A stretch of 64,000 nt of DNA from Clostridia bacterium (GTDB lineage: Bacteria; Bacillota; Clostridia; TANB77; CAG-465). Positions 34,346 through 43,950 of the stretch are shown piece after piece. Position numbers and translations under genes: made by a program. Position 1 is the stretch's first letter; every line of letters begins with the position of its first letter. The notes under the pieces are model-generated. The model was not told the origin of the DNA. It did not search any database and saw only the letters and a list, made by a program, of their open reading frames with translations. The stretch covers positions 1 through 64,000 of the forward strand of contig JAGAIU010000078.1 in the NCBI GenBank assembly GCA_017626395.1, written 5' to 3'.

Positions 34346-35278
34346 GTGAATAAAGTTATTTGTATAGTTGGGCCTACCGCATCTGGTAAAACAGGACTTT
34401 CTATAGAACTTGCCAAAAAATATAATGCGGAAATAATATCTGCAGACTCAATGCAAATATATAAAGGACTTGATGTAGGTACAGCTAAAGTTACAGAAGA
34501 AGAGGCACAAGGTATACCACACCATATAATTGACGTATGCAATGTTGAGGATAAATTTAGCGTTGCGGATTTTCAACAGATGTGCTATGATAAAATTGAA
34601 GAAATTCATTCAAGAGGCAAGAATGTTATAATAGCAGGCGGTACAGGATTATATGTTAATGCTGTGGTATATAATATGAACTTTACCGAAGAGGAAATAG
34701 ATGAAGGGTTCAGAAAAGAACTTGAAAATATTGCAGAAACTAAAGGTAAAGAATATCTATATAATATGCTAATAGAACTAGATGCTGAAAGTGCTAAACA
34801 AATACATATGAACAATGTTAAAAGAGTAATTAGGGCAATAGAGATTGCTAAAAAAACTGATACTTTAAAATCTGTTCATATGCAAAAAGAAAAAGAAAGA
34901 ATTGGAACAGAAAAAAGTAAGTATGATTTTATTGTATTTTGTATAGAACAAGAAAGAGAATACTTATATAATAGAATAAATCTTAGAGTAGATTTAATGT
35001 TAAAAGATGGAATAGTAGAAGAAGCAAAGAAAGTATATGATATGAAACTTCCACAAGATAACACATGTATGCAAGCAATCGGATATAAGGAATTCTTTCC
35101 ATATTTTGAAGGCAAGTGCACCCTAGAAGAATGTGTTGAAACTTTAAAGAAAGAAACAAGACATTATGCCAAAAGACAAATGACCTGGTTTAACAACAAG
35201 CTAGATACTATTAAACTTGATGGAAGTAAGCCAAAAGATGAATTAGTTGAGGAGATTCTAAGATATATAAATAGTTAA
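34346..35278 (+). CDS. miaA: tRNA dimethylallyltransferase
   Basis: 310 residues. P-loop GPTASGKT at 8-15, then SADSMQIYKGLDVGTAK, AGGTGLYVNAV and GYKEFFPY. It transfers a dimethylallyl group to A37 of tRNAs reading UNN codons. It starts with GTG just after mutL, the common mutL-miaA order. Confidence 0.96.
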   Translation: MNKVICIVGPTASGKTGLSIELAKKYNAEIISADSMQIYKGLDVGTAKVTEEEAQGIPHHIIDVCNVEDKFSVADFQQMCYDKIEEIHSRGKNVIIAGGTGLYVNAVVYNMNFTEEEIDEGFRKELENIAETKGKEYLYNMLIELDAESAKQIHMNNVKRVIRAIEIAKKTDTLKSVHMQKEKERIGTEKSKYDFIVFCIEQEREYLYNRINLRVDLMLKDGIVEEAKKVYDMKLPQDNTCMQAIGYKEFFPYFEGKCTLEECVETLKKETRHYAKRQMTWFNNKLDTIKLDGSKPKDELVEEILRYINS

Positions 35279-35291
35279 TTAGGAGAGATAT

Positions 35292-36503
35292 ATGAATAAA
35301 GTAATGGATTTTCTAAAAGCGAATATAAAAATCATTGTTTTAATCATTGCTATTGTATGTTTTTTTGTATATTCATTAAATAAAGACTCACTAAAGAAAA
35401 AAATTACTTATACAGTAGTAAGTGGAACGATTGAAAGATCTCAAGAAACAAATTTATATCTTTTAAAGAAAGAAACATTAATAGAATACGATTCTACCTT
35501 ACCAGTTACTGCTATAATAGATCAAGGCAAAAGAGCTGCAAAAGGTGAAGCTATTGCAACATATAAAAATGATAGTTATGATGAATACTTAAATCAAGTG
35601 GGAGAGATAGACAAACAAATTCAAACATTAGTAAAAGATTTGCCAGTAACATATTCTGCAGATATTGCTAATATAGAAAATAAAATTCTAGATTATTCTG
35701 TAGAAATCCAAAATGCTACTTCTTATATAAAAATGCAAGAGTATAAAGCTAAACTTGATGAGCTAGCATATAAAAAAATAACTGTTTTAGCTAACTCAAC
35801 ACCGGATAGTTCTGCTATTAGAGATTTAATTAGTCAAAGAGAAAATTTAGTTAAATTAAGTAAAGAATCATCTAATACAATTTCTACACCTGTATCAGGA
35901 ATAGTTACATATAAAACAGATGGATTAGAAGATGCATATCACTATGCAAGTTTAGAAAGCTATGATGTAAATCAATTTAACGAAATAATAGCAAAATATG
36001 ATGGCACTATAAATAGTGAATTTGGTATAAAAATAGTAGATAATTATGATGTATACTTTTTAACAAAAACGGCTAGAGATGATAATGATCAATATATAAA
36101 GCAATATTCTAAATATAGAATAAGAATATCAGATTTTGAAAATAAAACTATATATGCATCATTAATTAACAAATTACAAGATGATGAATACAATTACTGC
36201 TTGTTTAAAATAACTAATGAGATAGATAGCTTAATAGATTATAGAAAATTATCTTGTGAAGTGGTATGGAACACTGTAAGTGGTATGGCAGTACCAACTA
36301 ATGCTGTATATAAAGATGCAGAAAAAGGTTATGACTATGTTTTAATGGTATATGGTGCGGAATATGTTAAAGTACCTATTAAAATTGTAGCAAGTAGTGA
36401 TAGTATAGTAATTGCAGACAACTATTCTAAAGAAGAAATAGAAGCAATGGGATTAGATAGTAGATTTAAACTAGAATTATATGACGAACTTGTAATAGAA
36501 TAA
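35292..36503 (+). CDS. HlyD-like membrane-anchored protein
   Basis: 403 residues: one N-terminal membrane helix (16-34), a lipoyl-like half (VTAIIDQGKRAAKGEAIATY), a short coiled-coil stretch (residues ~110-200), the second lipoyl half (ISTPVSGIVTYKTDGLED) and a C-terminal beta domain. This is the membrane-fusion (HlyD) layout, but no transporter is adjacent. Such proteins next to miaA are seen in Clostridia. It begins 14 bases after miaA. Partner and role unknown. Confidence 0.7.
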   Translation: MNKVMDFLKANIKIIVLIIAIVCFFVYSLNKDSLKKKITYTVVSGTIERSQETNLYLLKKETLIEYDSTLPVTAIIDQGKRAAKGEAIATYKNDSYDEYLNQVGEIDKQIQTLVKDLPVTYSADIANIENKILDYSVEIQNATSYIKMQEYKAKLDELAYKKITVLANSTPDSSAIRDLISQRENLVKLSKESSNTISTPVSGIVTYKTDGLEDAYHYASLESYDVNQFNEIIAKYDGTINSEFGIKIVDNYDVYFLTKTARDDNDQYIKQYSKYRIRISDFENKTIYASLINKLQDDEYNYCLFKITNEIDSLIDYRKLSCEVVWNTVSGMAVPTNAVYKDAEKGYDYVLMVYGAEYVKVPIKIVASSDSIVIADNYSKEEIEAMGLDSRFKLELYDELVIE

Positions 36504-36510
36504 AAAATAA

Positions 36511-36547
36511 AAGCAACAAAATGAATTTTAATTTCATTTAGTTGCTT
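36511..36547. terminator. Bidirectional terminator
   Basis: A 15-bp stem with one mismatch (36511-36525 with 36533-36547) between converging genes. Confidence 0.82.
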
Positions 36548-37116
36548 CTTTTTGTATATTTTTTTCCGCTAATTGAGTCTGTATACATCTTAACATTATT
36601 TTCTTTTGAAACATTAAATAGTTTCTTTTGGTCGCCAAGTATTAGTAATGTTTGGTAAAGCTCATATTTACTAAACATATCGGTTTCCATTATTTCATTT
36701 ATGCATTTTTCATAGTAGAATTCACGAGAATTCTGTACTAGTAATGGTTTATCCAGTATCTTGTTATAAAGTTGTAAGTTTTCAGGTAGTATAGAAGAGC
36801 AAATAATAGCCTCAGGTAATTCATAATTACCTATTCTATAATCTTCTATATTACACATAAAATCATCTATTAAACTTGTATTCTCACATATTTTATTGAA
36901 TACAATTGCTATTAAATTTTTAGATATTACTCTAATGCAACCATAACTTTCATCTAAATATAACTCTGAATCTTTAGGTGAAAGAAAAGCTTGGATTCCA
37001 CGTTTACTTACATTAGATAACTTAAGAACTCTATTTTCAAATTCGGATAATTTTATACCATATTTTAAGCAATCATCTAGTTTGTTTTTATCTACATATA
37101 TGTATAAATCTTGCAC
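36538..37116 (-). CDS. Uncharacterised protein
   Basis: 192 residues, soluble, alpha/beta mix, with no recognised motif. A GTG start at 37116 is used because AGGAG (37129-37125) lies eight bases before it and overlaps the alternative GTG at 37125. Sequence marks include LYIYVDKNKLDDCLKYG and YESYGCIRV-like regions. It is a single gene; nothing in its context explains it. Confidence 0.6.
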   Translation of the reverse strand: MQDLYIYVDKNKLDDCLKYGIKLSEFENRVLKLSNVSKRGIQAFLSPKDSELYLDESYGCIRVISKNLIAIVFNKICENTSLIDDFMCNIEDYRIGNYELPEAIICSSILPENLQLYNKILDKPLLVQNSREFYYEKCINEIMETDMFSKYELYQTLLILGDQKKLFNVSKENNVKMYTDSISGKKYTKRSN

Positions 37117-37186
37117 AATTATCACTCCTAAGCTACACTATTATAACATAAAAAAATTGAAAAGTTAATATATTTACGTAAATACT

Positions 37187-37214
37187 AAAAAAAAGAAGCA
37201 AATGCTTCTTTTTT
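37187..37214 (-). terminator. Terminator after dut
   Basis: A 12-bp stem with an AA loop and flanking A/T runs, downstream of the leftward dut gene. Confidence 0.8.
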
Positions 37215-37228
37215 AGATATTATTCTAA

Positions 37229-37693
37229 CTATTTAGTTGTGCTTCCAAATCCACCAACTCTAACACCATCAGCAGCGTCATCATCTGTGATTAAATATTT
37301 TTGGAAAATAGCTTGTCCTATAGCTTCTCCTTTTTTTATTAAAATGTCTTCATCTTTAACATTAAAGAATGAGAACATGAAATGTCCATCGTTATCTGGA
37401 TTTCCATAGTAATCTTTATCTATAACTCCAACACTATTAGCCATTACAAGTCCTTTCTTTTTAGGATTAGAACTTCTGTTAAATAGTAGAAGTACTTCAT
37501 CGTCTTGCATGTAAGCTTTAAGACCAGTTTTTACTAATGTTGGTACCTTTGTTTCTAGATTTTTCATACTAGGTATTAATGTGTCTTCAGCAGCTTCTAT
37601 ATCATATCCTGCTGAAAATTTAGTTTTTCTTATTGGAAGATTAATTCCTTTATCTTCAAATCCTTTTGCAACTTCAAAGCCTCTTGTTTTCAT
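37229..37693 (-). CDS. dut: dUTP diphosphatase
   Basis: 154 residues with the five dUTPase motifs: AGYDIEAAED (I), FNRSSNPKK (II), GVIDKDYYGNP (III), GEAIGQAIFQKY (IV) and RVGGFGSTTK (V). It hydrolyses dUTP to dUMP and keeps uracil out of DNA. An insert (NPDNDGHF) follows motif III. Single gene, cytosolic trimer expected. Confidence 0.93.
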   Translation of the reverse strand: MKTRGFEVAKGFEDKGINLPIRKTKFSAGYDIEAAEDTLIPSMKNLETKVPTLVKTGLKAYMQDDEVLLLFNRSSNPKKKGLVMANSVGVIDKDYYGNPDNDGHFMFSFFNVKDEDILIKKGEAIGQAIFQKYLITDDDAADGVRVGGFGSTTK

Positions 37694-37807
37694 TTTAAAA
37701 TTTCCCCTTCCTTATTCCAAAGTAAGTATATCATATAGTGTTGTTTTTTTAAAGGAAAACATGTTAAAAAGTTTTAAAAATTGTTATATATTTCATTTGT
37801 TTATATA

Positions 37808-37838
37808 TAAAAAAATTAGCCTCATAAGAGACTAATTT
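37808..37838 (-). terminator. Terminator of lemA-htpX
   Basis: An 11-bp stem with G-U pairs (37813-37823 with 37828-37838) overlapping the htpX stop, with an A run giving the U tract on the transcript. Confidence 0.75.
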
Positions 37839-38722
37839 ATATTTTCAAGTCTAGCAATACGTTCAGAAAGTGGTGGATGTGTAGAAAAAATATCTGTTTT
37901 TTCTTTTTTCTTTTTGCTTGGATCACTTATATACATATGTGCTGTCGCTTTACTAACGTTTCTCATACCAGTTGTCTCTTCTTGAAGTTTTCTTAAAGCA
38001 GAGGCAAGACCATTAGGGTTTCTGGTAAATTCAACGGCAGTAGCATCAGCTAAATATTCTCTTTTTCTAGAGACTGCAAGTTGTATTAACTTAGTGAATA
38101 TAGGTGATAAAGCAATAAAGATAAGTCCAACAATTAGAAGTACAATTTCTATAGGACTACTATCTCCATCATCATCAGAACGTCTTCTTCTAAATCCATA
38201 TCTAAGTACAAAATCAGAAATCATTACAACAAATCCTGCAAATACAGAAATTACTGTAGAAAGTAAAATATCATAGTTTTTGATATGAGATAATTCGTGT
38301 GCTAAAACACCTTCAAGCTCATACTTATCCATTTTGGCAAGTAATCCAGTAGTAACACAAATTACTGCATTTTGTGGATTTCTACCAGTAGCAAAAGCAT
38401 TTGGCGAAGGATCGTTTATTACGTATAGTTTTGGTCTTGGTAGACCAGAAGCTATACATAGCCCGTCTAGCAAAGAACTAAGTAATTGATCTTGTTCCTT
38501 GGTAGCAGGTCTTGCACCATTCATAGCGAGTACCATTTTATCACAATTAAAGTATGCAATGATACTACTTATTGATGAGAATGCTACAGCTATTACTATA
38601 GACATCGGACCTAAATCCATATAGTAGCATACAAAGTATATAACTAGAGCTACTATAACTAAAAATCCTAAAACTATAGCATATGATTGGATTTTATTAT
38701 CTCTAACAGCTTTTAAAATCAT
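37832..38722 (-). CDS. htpX: HtpX-like zinc metalloprotease (M48)
   Basis: 296 residues with two N-terminal and about two central membrane helices. VLAHELSHIKNYD near residue 135 is the HExxH zinc site, and YLADATAVEFTRNP supplies the third ligand Glu. NAFATGRNP is the usual family loop. It removes damaged membrane proteins. It is 12 bases after lemA, a common pair. Confidence 0.93.
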   Translation of the reverse strand: MILKAVRDNKIQSYAIVLGFLVIVALVIYFVCYYMDLGPMSIVIAVAFSSISSIIAYFNCDKMVLAMNGARPATKEQDQLLSSLLDGLCIASGLPRPKLYVINDPSPNAFATGRNPQNAVICVTTGLLAKMDKYELEGVLAHELSHIKNYDILLSTVISVFAGFVVMISDFVLRYGFRRRRSDDDGDSSPIEIVLLIVGLIFIALSPIFTKLIQLAVSRKREYLADATAVEFTRNPNGLASALRKLQEETTGMRNVSKATAHMYISDPSKKKKEKTDIFSTHPPLSERIARLENIN

Positions 38723-38734
38723 ATAATCTACCTA

Positions 38735-39280
38735 TTAAAATTGAACTTTTACAGCTTCTTTTTCTGATTCGTCGATTTTGAAGAACGCTTCTTCTTTGAA
38801 TCCGAACATTCCAGCGATTAGGTTTGCAGGGAATTTCATTATAGCAGTATTGTACATTTGAACTGTGTCATTGTAAAATTGTCTTGAATAAGCAATTTTA
38901 TCTTCTGTACCAGTAAGTTCAGTTTGTAATGCCATAAAGTTTTCATTTGCTTTTAAATCTGGATATGATTCAGATAAAGCAAAAATACTTTTTAAAGTAT
39001 TAGTTAATTGGTTATTAGCTTGAGCTTTTTCATCAACTGTAGAAGCAGAAGCATATGCATTTCTTGCAGCAATTACTTTTTCAAGTGTAGTTTCTTCGTG
39101 TGCAGCATATCCTTTAACGGTTTCAACAAGATTTGGTATTAAGTCAAATCTTCTTTTAAGTTGAGTGTCTATTTGGGCCCATGCGTTTTTAACTCTCATT
39201 CTTAAAGTTACTAGATTGTTATACATTCCTATAACTGCAAAGATAATTACAGCTAGAACAATCAATAAAACTATCCACAT
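38735..39280 (-). CDS. lemA: LemA family protein
   Basis: 181 residues: an N-terminal membrane helix, then the LemA coiled helices with [22 protein letters not shown] and [19 protein letters not shown]. It co-occurs with HtpX and is thought to act at the membrane, but its biochemical role is unclear. It is the first gene of the lemA-htpX operon. Confidence 0.92.
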   Translation of the reverse strand: MWIVLLIVLAVIIFAVIGMYNNLVTLRMRVKNAWAQIDTQLKRRFDLIPNLVETVKGYAAHEETTLEKVIAARNAYASASTVDEKAQANNQLTNTLKSIFALSESYPDLKANENFMALQTELTGTEDKIAYSRQFYNDTVQMYNTAIMKFPANLIAGMFGFKEEAFFKIDESEKEAVKVQF

Positions 39281-39313
39281 AAAACATACCTCCTTATTTA
39301 ATGTGATATAAGT

Positions 39314-39342
39314 ATTTTATCATTATTTTTTTATAATTGCAA
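39314..39342 (-). promoter_or_regulatory. Sigma-A promoter of lemA-htpX
   Basis: On the minus strand TTGCAA (39342-39337), 17 bases, TAAAAT (39319-39314). Confidence 0.6.
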
Positions 39343-39414
39343 TAATACAAAAAAACTTAGATATTATTAATAAAATATATAATATTTTCGTTACAAATAT
39401 GAGTAATATCGAGT

Positions 39415-39443
39415 TTGACAAAGAATATATTATATAGTATAAT
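39415..39443 (+). promoter_or_regulatory. Consensus sigma-A promoter of the lytic transglycosylase gene
   Basis: TTGACA (39415-39420), 17 bases, TATAAT (39438-39443): a perfect consensus promoter. Confidence 0.8.
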
Positions 39444-39475
39444 GAATGTGTTAAATATTCTTAGGAGGAATTTTT

Positions 39476-40543
39476 GTGAAAGAAGACAAAGCTTATATAT
39501 TAAGAAAAATACTTACTGGTGTAAGTTTAGTTCTTATATTTGCTACAGCTGGATTACTTGCAATAACAACTCAACTTAAGACAATAACATTTAATTACTA
39601 TGGTAATGTTAAAAGTATAAAAACATTAGCAAGTTCTGTTGATGCGTTTTTAATGCAAAATAAAATTTATACTGAAGAAAACGCACTTATAGAACCTGCC
39701 AAAGGTTCTAGATTAACAAGTGGAATGACACTTTCTATTTCTTCACAAAACGAAGAAGGGTTTGACGTTGAAAGTATAAGAGAATCATATTCTCCTATAG
39801 TTGCATCTGTTAAACAAGAAATAGAAGCGATACCATTTGAAGAGGAAACGGTAAATAATGAAGAAGTAGATTCTGGTAAAACTCAAGTTCTTCAAGAAGG
39901 AGTTGAAGGATCTAAGTCTATAAGTTATATAGTGAAATCAACTAATGATAAAGTAATACAAAAAGATCAAGTAGATACACAAATACTTGCAGAGGCTCAA
40001 AATAGAGTTGTAGAGGTCGGAACTAAGGTAACAGTTTCAAGAAGTAGTATAGTAACATCTATAGGTTCACAACCAGTGGACTCGGGATTTGTTCAATATA
40101 ATATTGCATTACCTGTTGAACAACAACAGTATGCATATAATCTATGTAAAAGATATGGACTTGATTATCCGTTATTTATAGCTTTAATGTTTAGAGAAAG
40201 TGGATTTAATGCTAGTGCAGTAGGACCTGGTAGCTATGCTTATGGTCTATGTCAAATAGCTATAACAAACTATTCAAACTTAAATGCTAAACTTGGAATA
40301 ACAGATTTGCTAGATCCTTACGATAACATGACTGCTGGAGCATATATGCTTAGCACATATATGTCAATTGCAGCACAACACGTTTCAGATGAACAAACAA
40401 AAGTTGTATATGCTTTAAACTCATACAACATGGGTGAAAATGGATATTATAATAATTGCTTTAGTCAAGGTATAATCGATAGAGCATATAGTAATAATGT
40501 ACTTGCTACAAGAGAAAGATTAATTTCAACAGGTGGCGTATAA
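39476..40543 (+). CDS. Secreted or membrane-anchored lytic transglycosylase (SLT domain)
   Basis: 355 residues: an N-terminal membrane helix (14-33), an extended linker, a G5/surface-like region and a C-terminal SLT domain. IALMFRESGFNASAVGPGS carries the catalytic Glu, YGLCQIAITNY the second motif and ALNSYNMGENGY the end of the fold. It would cleave peptidoglycan glycan strands outside the cell. The GTG start follows AGGAGG. Strong promoter and own terminator. Confidence 0.85.
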   Translation: MKEDKAYILRKILTGVSLVLIFATAGLLAITTQLKTITFNYYGNVKSIKTLASSVDAFLMQNKIYTEENALIEPAKGSRLTSGMTLSISSQNEEGFDVESIRESYSPIVASVKQEIEAIPFEEETVNNEEVDSGKTQVLQEGVEGSKSISYIVKSTNDKVIQKDQVDTQILAEAQNRVVEVGTKVTVSRSSIVTSIGSQPVDSGFVQYNIALPVEQQQYAYNLCKRYGLDYPLFIALMFRESGFNASAVGPGSYAYGLCQIAITNYSNLNAKLGITDLLDPYDNMTAGAYMLSTYMSIAAQHVSDEQTKVVYALNSYNMGENGYYNNCFSQGIIDRAYSNNVLATRERLISTGGV

Positions 40544-40555
40544 ACTAGAAATTTT

Positions 40556-40582
40556 AAGAATAGCTGTACGCTATTCTTTTTT
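40556..40582 (+). terminator. Terminator of the transglycosylase gene
   Basis: A 9-bp stem AAGAATAGC/GCTATTCTT with a T run. Confidence 0.85.
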
Positions 40583-40604
40583 ATTTTTATAGATTGGAGA
40601 TTTT

Positions 40605-41459
40605 ATGAATACATTAGCAAAAACAAGAAGTATAATGAATAAGTTCGATATACGAGCTAACAAAAGATATGGTCAAAACTTTTTAATAGATGATAACGTT
40701 CTAGAAAATATAGTAAATGCATCTAATGTAACAGATGAAGATTTAGTTATAGAAATAGGACCAGGACTTGGAAATTTAACTGAATATTTACTAGATAGAG
40801 CAAAGTATGTATTATTGGTAGAGATTGACCCCAAGATGATAGAAGTTTTAAATCATAGATTTAATGATAGAAAGAACTTTACATTAATAAATAATGATAT
40901 ATTACAAGTAAATATAGATGAAATGGTAGAAAAAATAAAAGAAGAAAAAGGGCTTGAATTTAGAAAAGTAAAAGTTGTTGCGAATCTTCCATACTATATT
41001 ACTACACCTATCATATTTAAGTTATTAGAAGATGAAAATATAATTTCAGATATAACAGTTATGGTACAAAAAGAAGTAGCAGAAAGAATGGTAGCTGCTC
41101 CTAAAAGTAAAGACTTTGGAATACTTACTTTAATGGTTAAATATTTCTCTGAAGCTAATATTGAGATTATCGTACCAAATTCAAGTTTTATTCCAGAACC
41201 TGGAGTAACTTCTGCAGTTATTTCACTTGAGAAAAAACGTAACTATGATATTAAAAATGAAAAGGTATTTTTTGAGTTAATACATAAAGCTTTTGCTCAA
41301 AGAAGAAAGAAAATGACTAATTCACTAGTGGCAACTAAGTTTAATAATATGAGTAAAGAAGAAATCGAGGAATTATTTACTAAATGTAATTTATCTACAA
41401 ATACTAGAGCGGAAGAACTAGAAATTGAAGATTTTATTAATATAGTAAATAATATATAA
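40605..41459 (+). CDS. rsmA: 16S rRNA dimethyladenosine transferase (RsmA/KsgA)
   Basis: 284 residues. KRYGQNFLIDDNVLENIV at the N-terminus, EIGPGLGNLTEYLL as the SAM loop, VEIDPKM, and VANLPYYITTPIIFKLL as the catalytic NLPY motif. It dimethylates A1518/A1519 of 16S rRNA. The C-terminal AFAQRRKKMTNSL is also family-specific. The GDPD gene follows closely. Confidence 0.96.
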   Translation: MNTLAKTRSIMNKFDIRANKRYGQNFLIDDNVLENIVNASNVTDEDLVIEIGPGLGNLTEYLLDRAKYVLLVEIDPKMIEVLNHRFNDRKNFTLINNDILQVNIDEMVEKIKEEKGLEFRKVKVVANLPYYITTPIIFKLLEDENIISDITVMVQKEVAERMVAAPKSKDFGILTLMVKYFSEANIEIIVPNSSFIPEPGVTSAVISLEKKRNYDIKNEKVFFELIHKAFAQRRKKMTNSLVATKFNNMSKEEIEELFTKCNLSTNTRAEELEIEDFINIVNNI

Positions 41460-41475
41460 AAAATAGGTGAGATAT

Positions 41476-42198
41476 ATGAATTTTGAAGGTTATAAATTTG
41501 TAGCACATAGAGGATTATTTAATAAAGAAGATATTCCAGAAAATTCTATTAAAGCATTTGAACTATGTGTACAAAAAGGATATGCCATTGAACTAGATGT
41601 TAATATGACTAAAGATGGTTATCTAGTTGTTTTTCATGATGCTAACTTAAAAAGAATGACCGAGATAAAATACGATGTATCGTAGTTAAATTTAAATGAA
41701 ATTAAAAAACTTAAACTATTGGGTACTGAAAATAGAATTCCAACATTAGAAGATGTTTTTCTTTTAGTAGATGGTAAAGTACCTCTTGTGATAGAAATTA
41801 AGAGAAATGATAAATTTGACGAGCTGATGCCTAAATTAATTAGTATGTTAGATAAATACAAAGGAGAATATGTAGTTAAATCTTTTGATCCTAGAATTGT
41901 ATACTGGCTAAAGAAAAATGCACCACATATAACAAGAGGACAATTGGCTGCTAAAAATATTAGAGAAGTAAAAGGAAGAATTATGAAATTTCTACTTGGT
42001 AAAATGTTCTTTAATATATTTACAAAACCACATTTCATATCGTATCAGTACACTAATATGAATAGTAAAATGTATAATAAGCAAAAAAGAAAAGGTAGAA
42101 CTGTAGCAGTTTGGATTGTAAAAAGTAAAGAAGAATATCTTAAAATAAAAGATGTTTGTGATATGGTAATATTTGAAAATGAGGAGACAATATTATAG
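41476..42198 (+). pseudogene. Glycerophosphodiester phosphodiesterase with in-frame amber codon
   Basis: One reading frame of 240 codons interrupted by a TAG at 41683-41685 (codon 70). Before it: HRGLFNKEDIPENSIKAF with the catalytic His and Arg, ELDVNMTKDG, and VVFHDANLKRMT with the second His. After it, the frame continues as LNLNEIKKLKLLGTENRIPT and VIEIKRN, the normal next part of a GDPD. Alignment across the stop loses no residues, so a single sense codon has become TAG. Other genes here end normally at TAG, so recoding is unlikely. Probably a recent nonsense mutation. The start at 41476 follows AGGTGA. Confidence 0.8.
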
Positions 42199-42212
42199 TT
42201 GTCTCCTCATTT
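42177..42212. terminator. Bidirectional hairpin between GDPD and tdk
   Basis: A 14-bp perfect stem (42177-42190 with 42199-42212), weak T tracts on either side. Confidence 0.7.
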
Positions 42213-42213
42213 G

Positions 42214-42795
42214 CTATATCCCTGGTACATGATGTGTTAGTTTTTTATAGCATTTTCTACATACAGATTTGTATGAGTCATTTCCACCAATTAATACTTG
42301 TGAGCCTGTAGTTGTTGGAACACCATCAATCATACGCATATTAATAGTAGCTTTTTTACCACATTCACATATTGTTTTTATCTCTTCAATTTTATCTGCC
42401 ATCTCCATAAGAGGTCCTGAACCTGTAAAAAACTTCATTTGAAAATCAGATCTTAATCCATAACAAATAACAGGTACATCTAGAAAATCTACTACATCAC
42501 TTAATTGTAATACTTGCTTTCTATTTAAAAATTGTGATTCATCTATTAAAATACAATCTGGTTTTTCTTCTAATTGTTTAATTTGTCTGTAAAAGTTAGT
42601 TTCGTTATCAAAAGTAAGTGCATCTGCTTGAATACCAATTCTAGTAGTTATTTTACCTACTTCATATCTATTATCAATTTTAGCTGTAAAAATTATAACT
42701 TTCTGTCCACGTTCTTTGTAATTATATGCTACTTTTAATAAATCTATAGTTTTACCGCTACCCATTGCTCCATATCTAAAGTATAATTTTGACAT
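42214..42795 (-). CDS. tdk: Thymidine kinase
   Basis: 193 residues. P-loop GAMGSGKT near residue 9, Walker B ILIDESQFL, and four zinc-binding Cys in CECGKKA and CRKCY. FYRQIKQLEE and the lasso region are typical of type II thymidine kinases. It phosphorylates thymidine in salvage. Single gene. Confidence 0.93.
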   Translation of the reverse strand: MSKLYFRYGAMGSGKTIDLLKVAYNYKERGQKVIIFTAKIDNRYEVGKITTRIGIQADALTFDNETNFYRQIKQLEEKPDCILIDESQFLNRKQVLQLSDVVDFLDVPVICYGLRSDFQMKFFTGSGPLMEMADKIEEIKTICECGKKATINMRMIDGVPTTTGSQVLIGGNDSYKSVCRKCYKKLTHHVPGI

Positions 42796-42883
42796 ATAAA
42801 CCTCCTAATTTCAAAATGATTATAACATAAAGATATCATATTGTTAACAAAAAATTACAAAAAAAATTATAATCTTATTTTGC

Positions 42884-42912
42884 TTGACACGACCAATTTT
42901 ATACTATATAAT
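42884..42912 (+). promoter_or_regulatory. Consensus sigma-A promoter of the metallophosphoesterase pair
   Basis: TTGACA (42884-42889), 17 bases, TATAAT (42907-42912): a perfect consensus with a ~70-base leader in which TAATTAATATTT-like sequence is directly repeated. Confidence 0.8.
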
Positions 42913-42990
42913 GAGGGCAGTTGTTAAAGTAGATGAGCTAATTAATATTTGCTTGGTTTCCTAAAAATTAATATTTAAGGAGGGATTTTT

Positions 42991-43947
42991 ATGAAAAATT
43001 ATAGCAAAGTAATTAAAAAGATGGAAAAAGACCAGCTCACGTTAAAGCAACTAAGATTAACCATGGAAGATATAATTTGTCTAAGAGATATGGGGTATAA
43101 CATCAAGGATCAATATGATCCGAGAGTTGAAGATTACACATATTATATAATCCCATCAGGAGATATGGCATATATCAAAATATCAGATGTAGCCAAAAAA
43201 GGTGAGGAAGTTAAATTAAAACTTCTTGAAATATCGGACTTACATGCGGGATGTAAAAATTTCGATAAACAAGGATTAGACAAAACTCTTCTGGAAGCAA
43301 AAAATAGAGGCGTTGAGTATGTTCACATCTCAGGTGATTTAATTGATGGCTTCGGTGTCTATAGAGGACAAGAAAACAACTTAAAGAACAACAAGGCTAT
43401 TGAACAAGTTAATGAACTTATGTCAGTACTTGAAAAATATGACTTTTGGTACATTGCTAGTATGGGTAATCATGATCAATCATTTTGTATGAAAGGTGGA
43501 CTTGATCCAATCAAGTATCTAGAGTCTAAAATGGCGAAAGTTGGAAAAAGATTCACTTACCTTGATGCATATGAAGGGAATATTATTCATGCAGGTATTG
43601 TATTTAGATTAATACACTTACAAGGTGGAGCAGCAAGAGCAGCATCATATAAGGTACAAGTATACTTATCTAGGGTATTCGAAAGTAATCTTAATGATGT
43701 AGAAATTGCTGGTAAGTGTTACAACTTAAGAAGTATTCAAGCAGGACATTTTCATACCACATATTCATTATCTATGAGTGGTATAACAATAATAATGCCC
43801 GGAAATTTCCAACACGATGGAGATTTAGAAAAACGTATGGGTATTACTGGGAAAACAGGTGGAATATTTAGAGAGCTTACTATAGTCGGCGACAAAATAG
43901 TCAAGGAAAAAATAGAATTCTATGATCCTTGGCAGAAGGAGGGATAA
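42991..43947 (+). CDS. Metallophosphoesterase
   Basis: 318 residues. A helical N-terminus of ~70 precedes a calcineurin-like domain with all metal ligands: SDLHAG (Asp83, His85), SGDLIDG (Asp116), GNHD (Asn160, His161) and AGHFHTT (near 255). It should be an active binuclear metal phosphatase or nuclease. The next gene is a divergent copy of the same protein, three bases after this stop. Codon use is richer in C and G than in many neighbours, so acquisition is possible. Substrate unknown. Confidence 0.8.
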   Translation: MKNYSKVIKKMEKDQLTLKQLRLTMEDIICLRDMGYNIKDQYDPRVEDYTYYIIPSGDMAYIKISDVAKKGEEVKLKLLEISDLHAGCKNFDKQGLDKTLLEAKNRGVEYVHISGDLIDGFGVYRGQENNLKNNKAIEQVNELMSVLEKYDFWYIASMGNHDQSFCMKGGLDPIKYLESKMAKVGKRFTYLDAYEGNIIHAGIVFRLIHLQGGAARAASYKVQVYLSRVFESNLNDVEIAGKCYNLRSIQAGHFHTTYSLSMSGITIIMPGNFQHDGDLEKRMGITGKTGGIFRELTIVGDKIVKEKIEFYDPWQKEG

Positions 43948-43950
43948 GTT

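Noticed and set aside
39414..39422. TTTGACAAA as a Spo0A box
   Set aside because: The match is largely the consensus -35 box TTGACA itself; no second box or other support is present.
41683..41685. TAG read as an amino acid (alternative code)
   Set aside because: Several intact genes, for example yqeY, tagO and yfmH, end at TAG without loss of family sequence, so TAG is an ordinary stop here.
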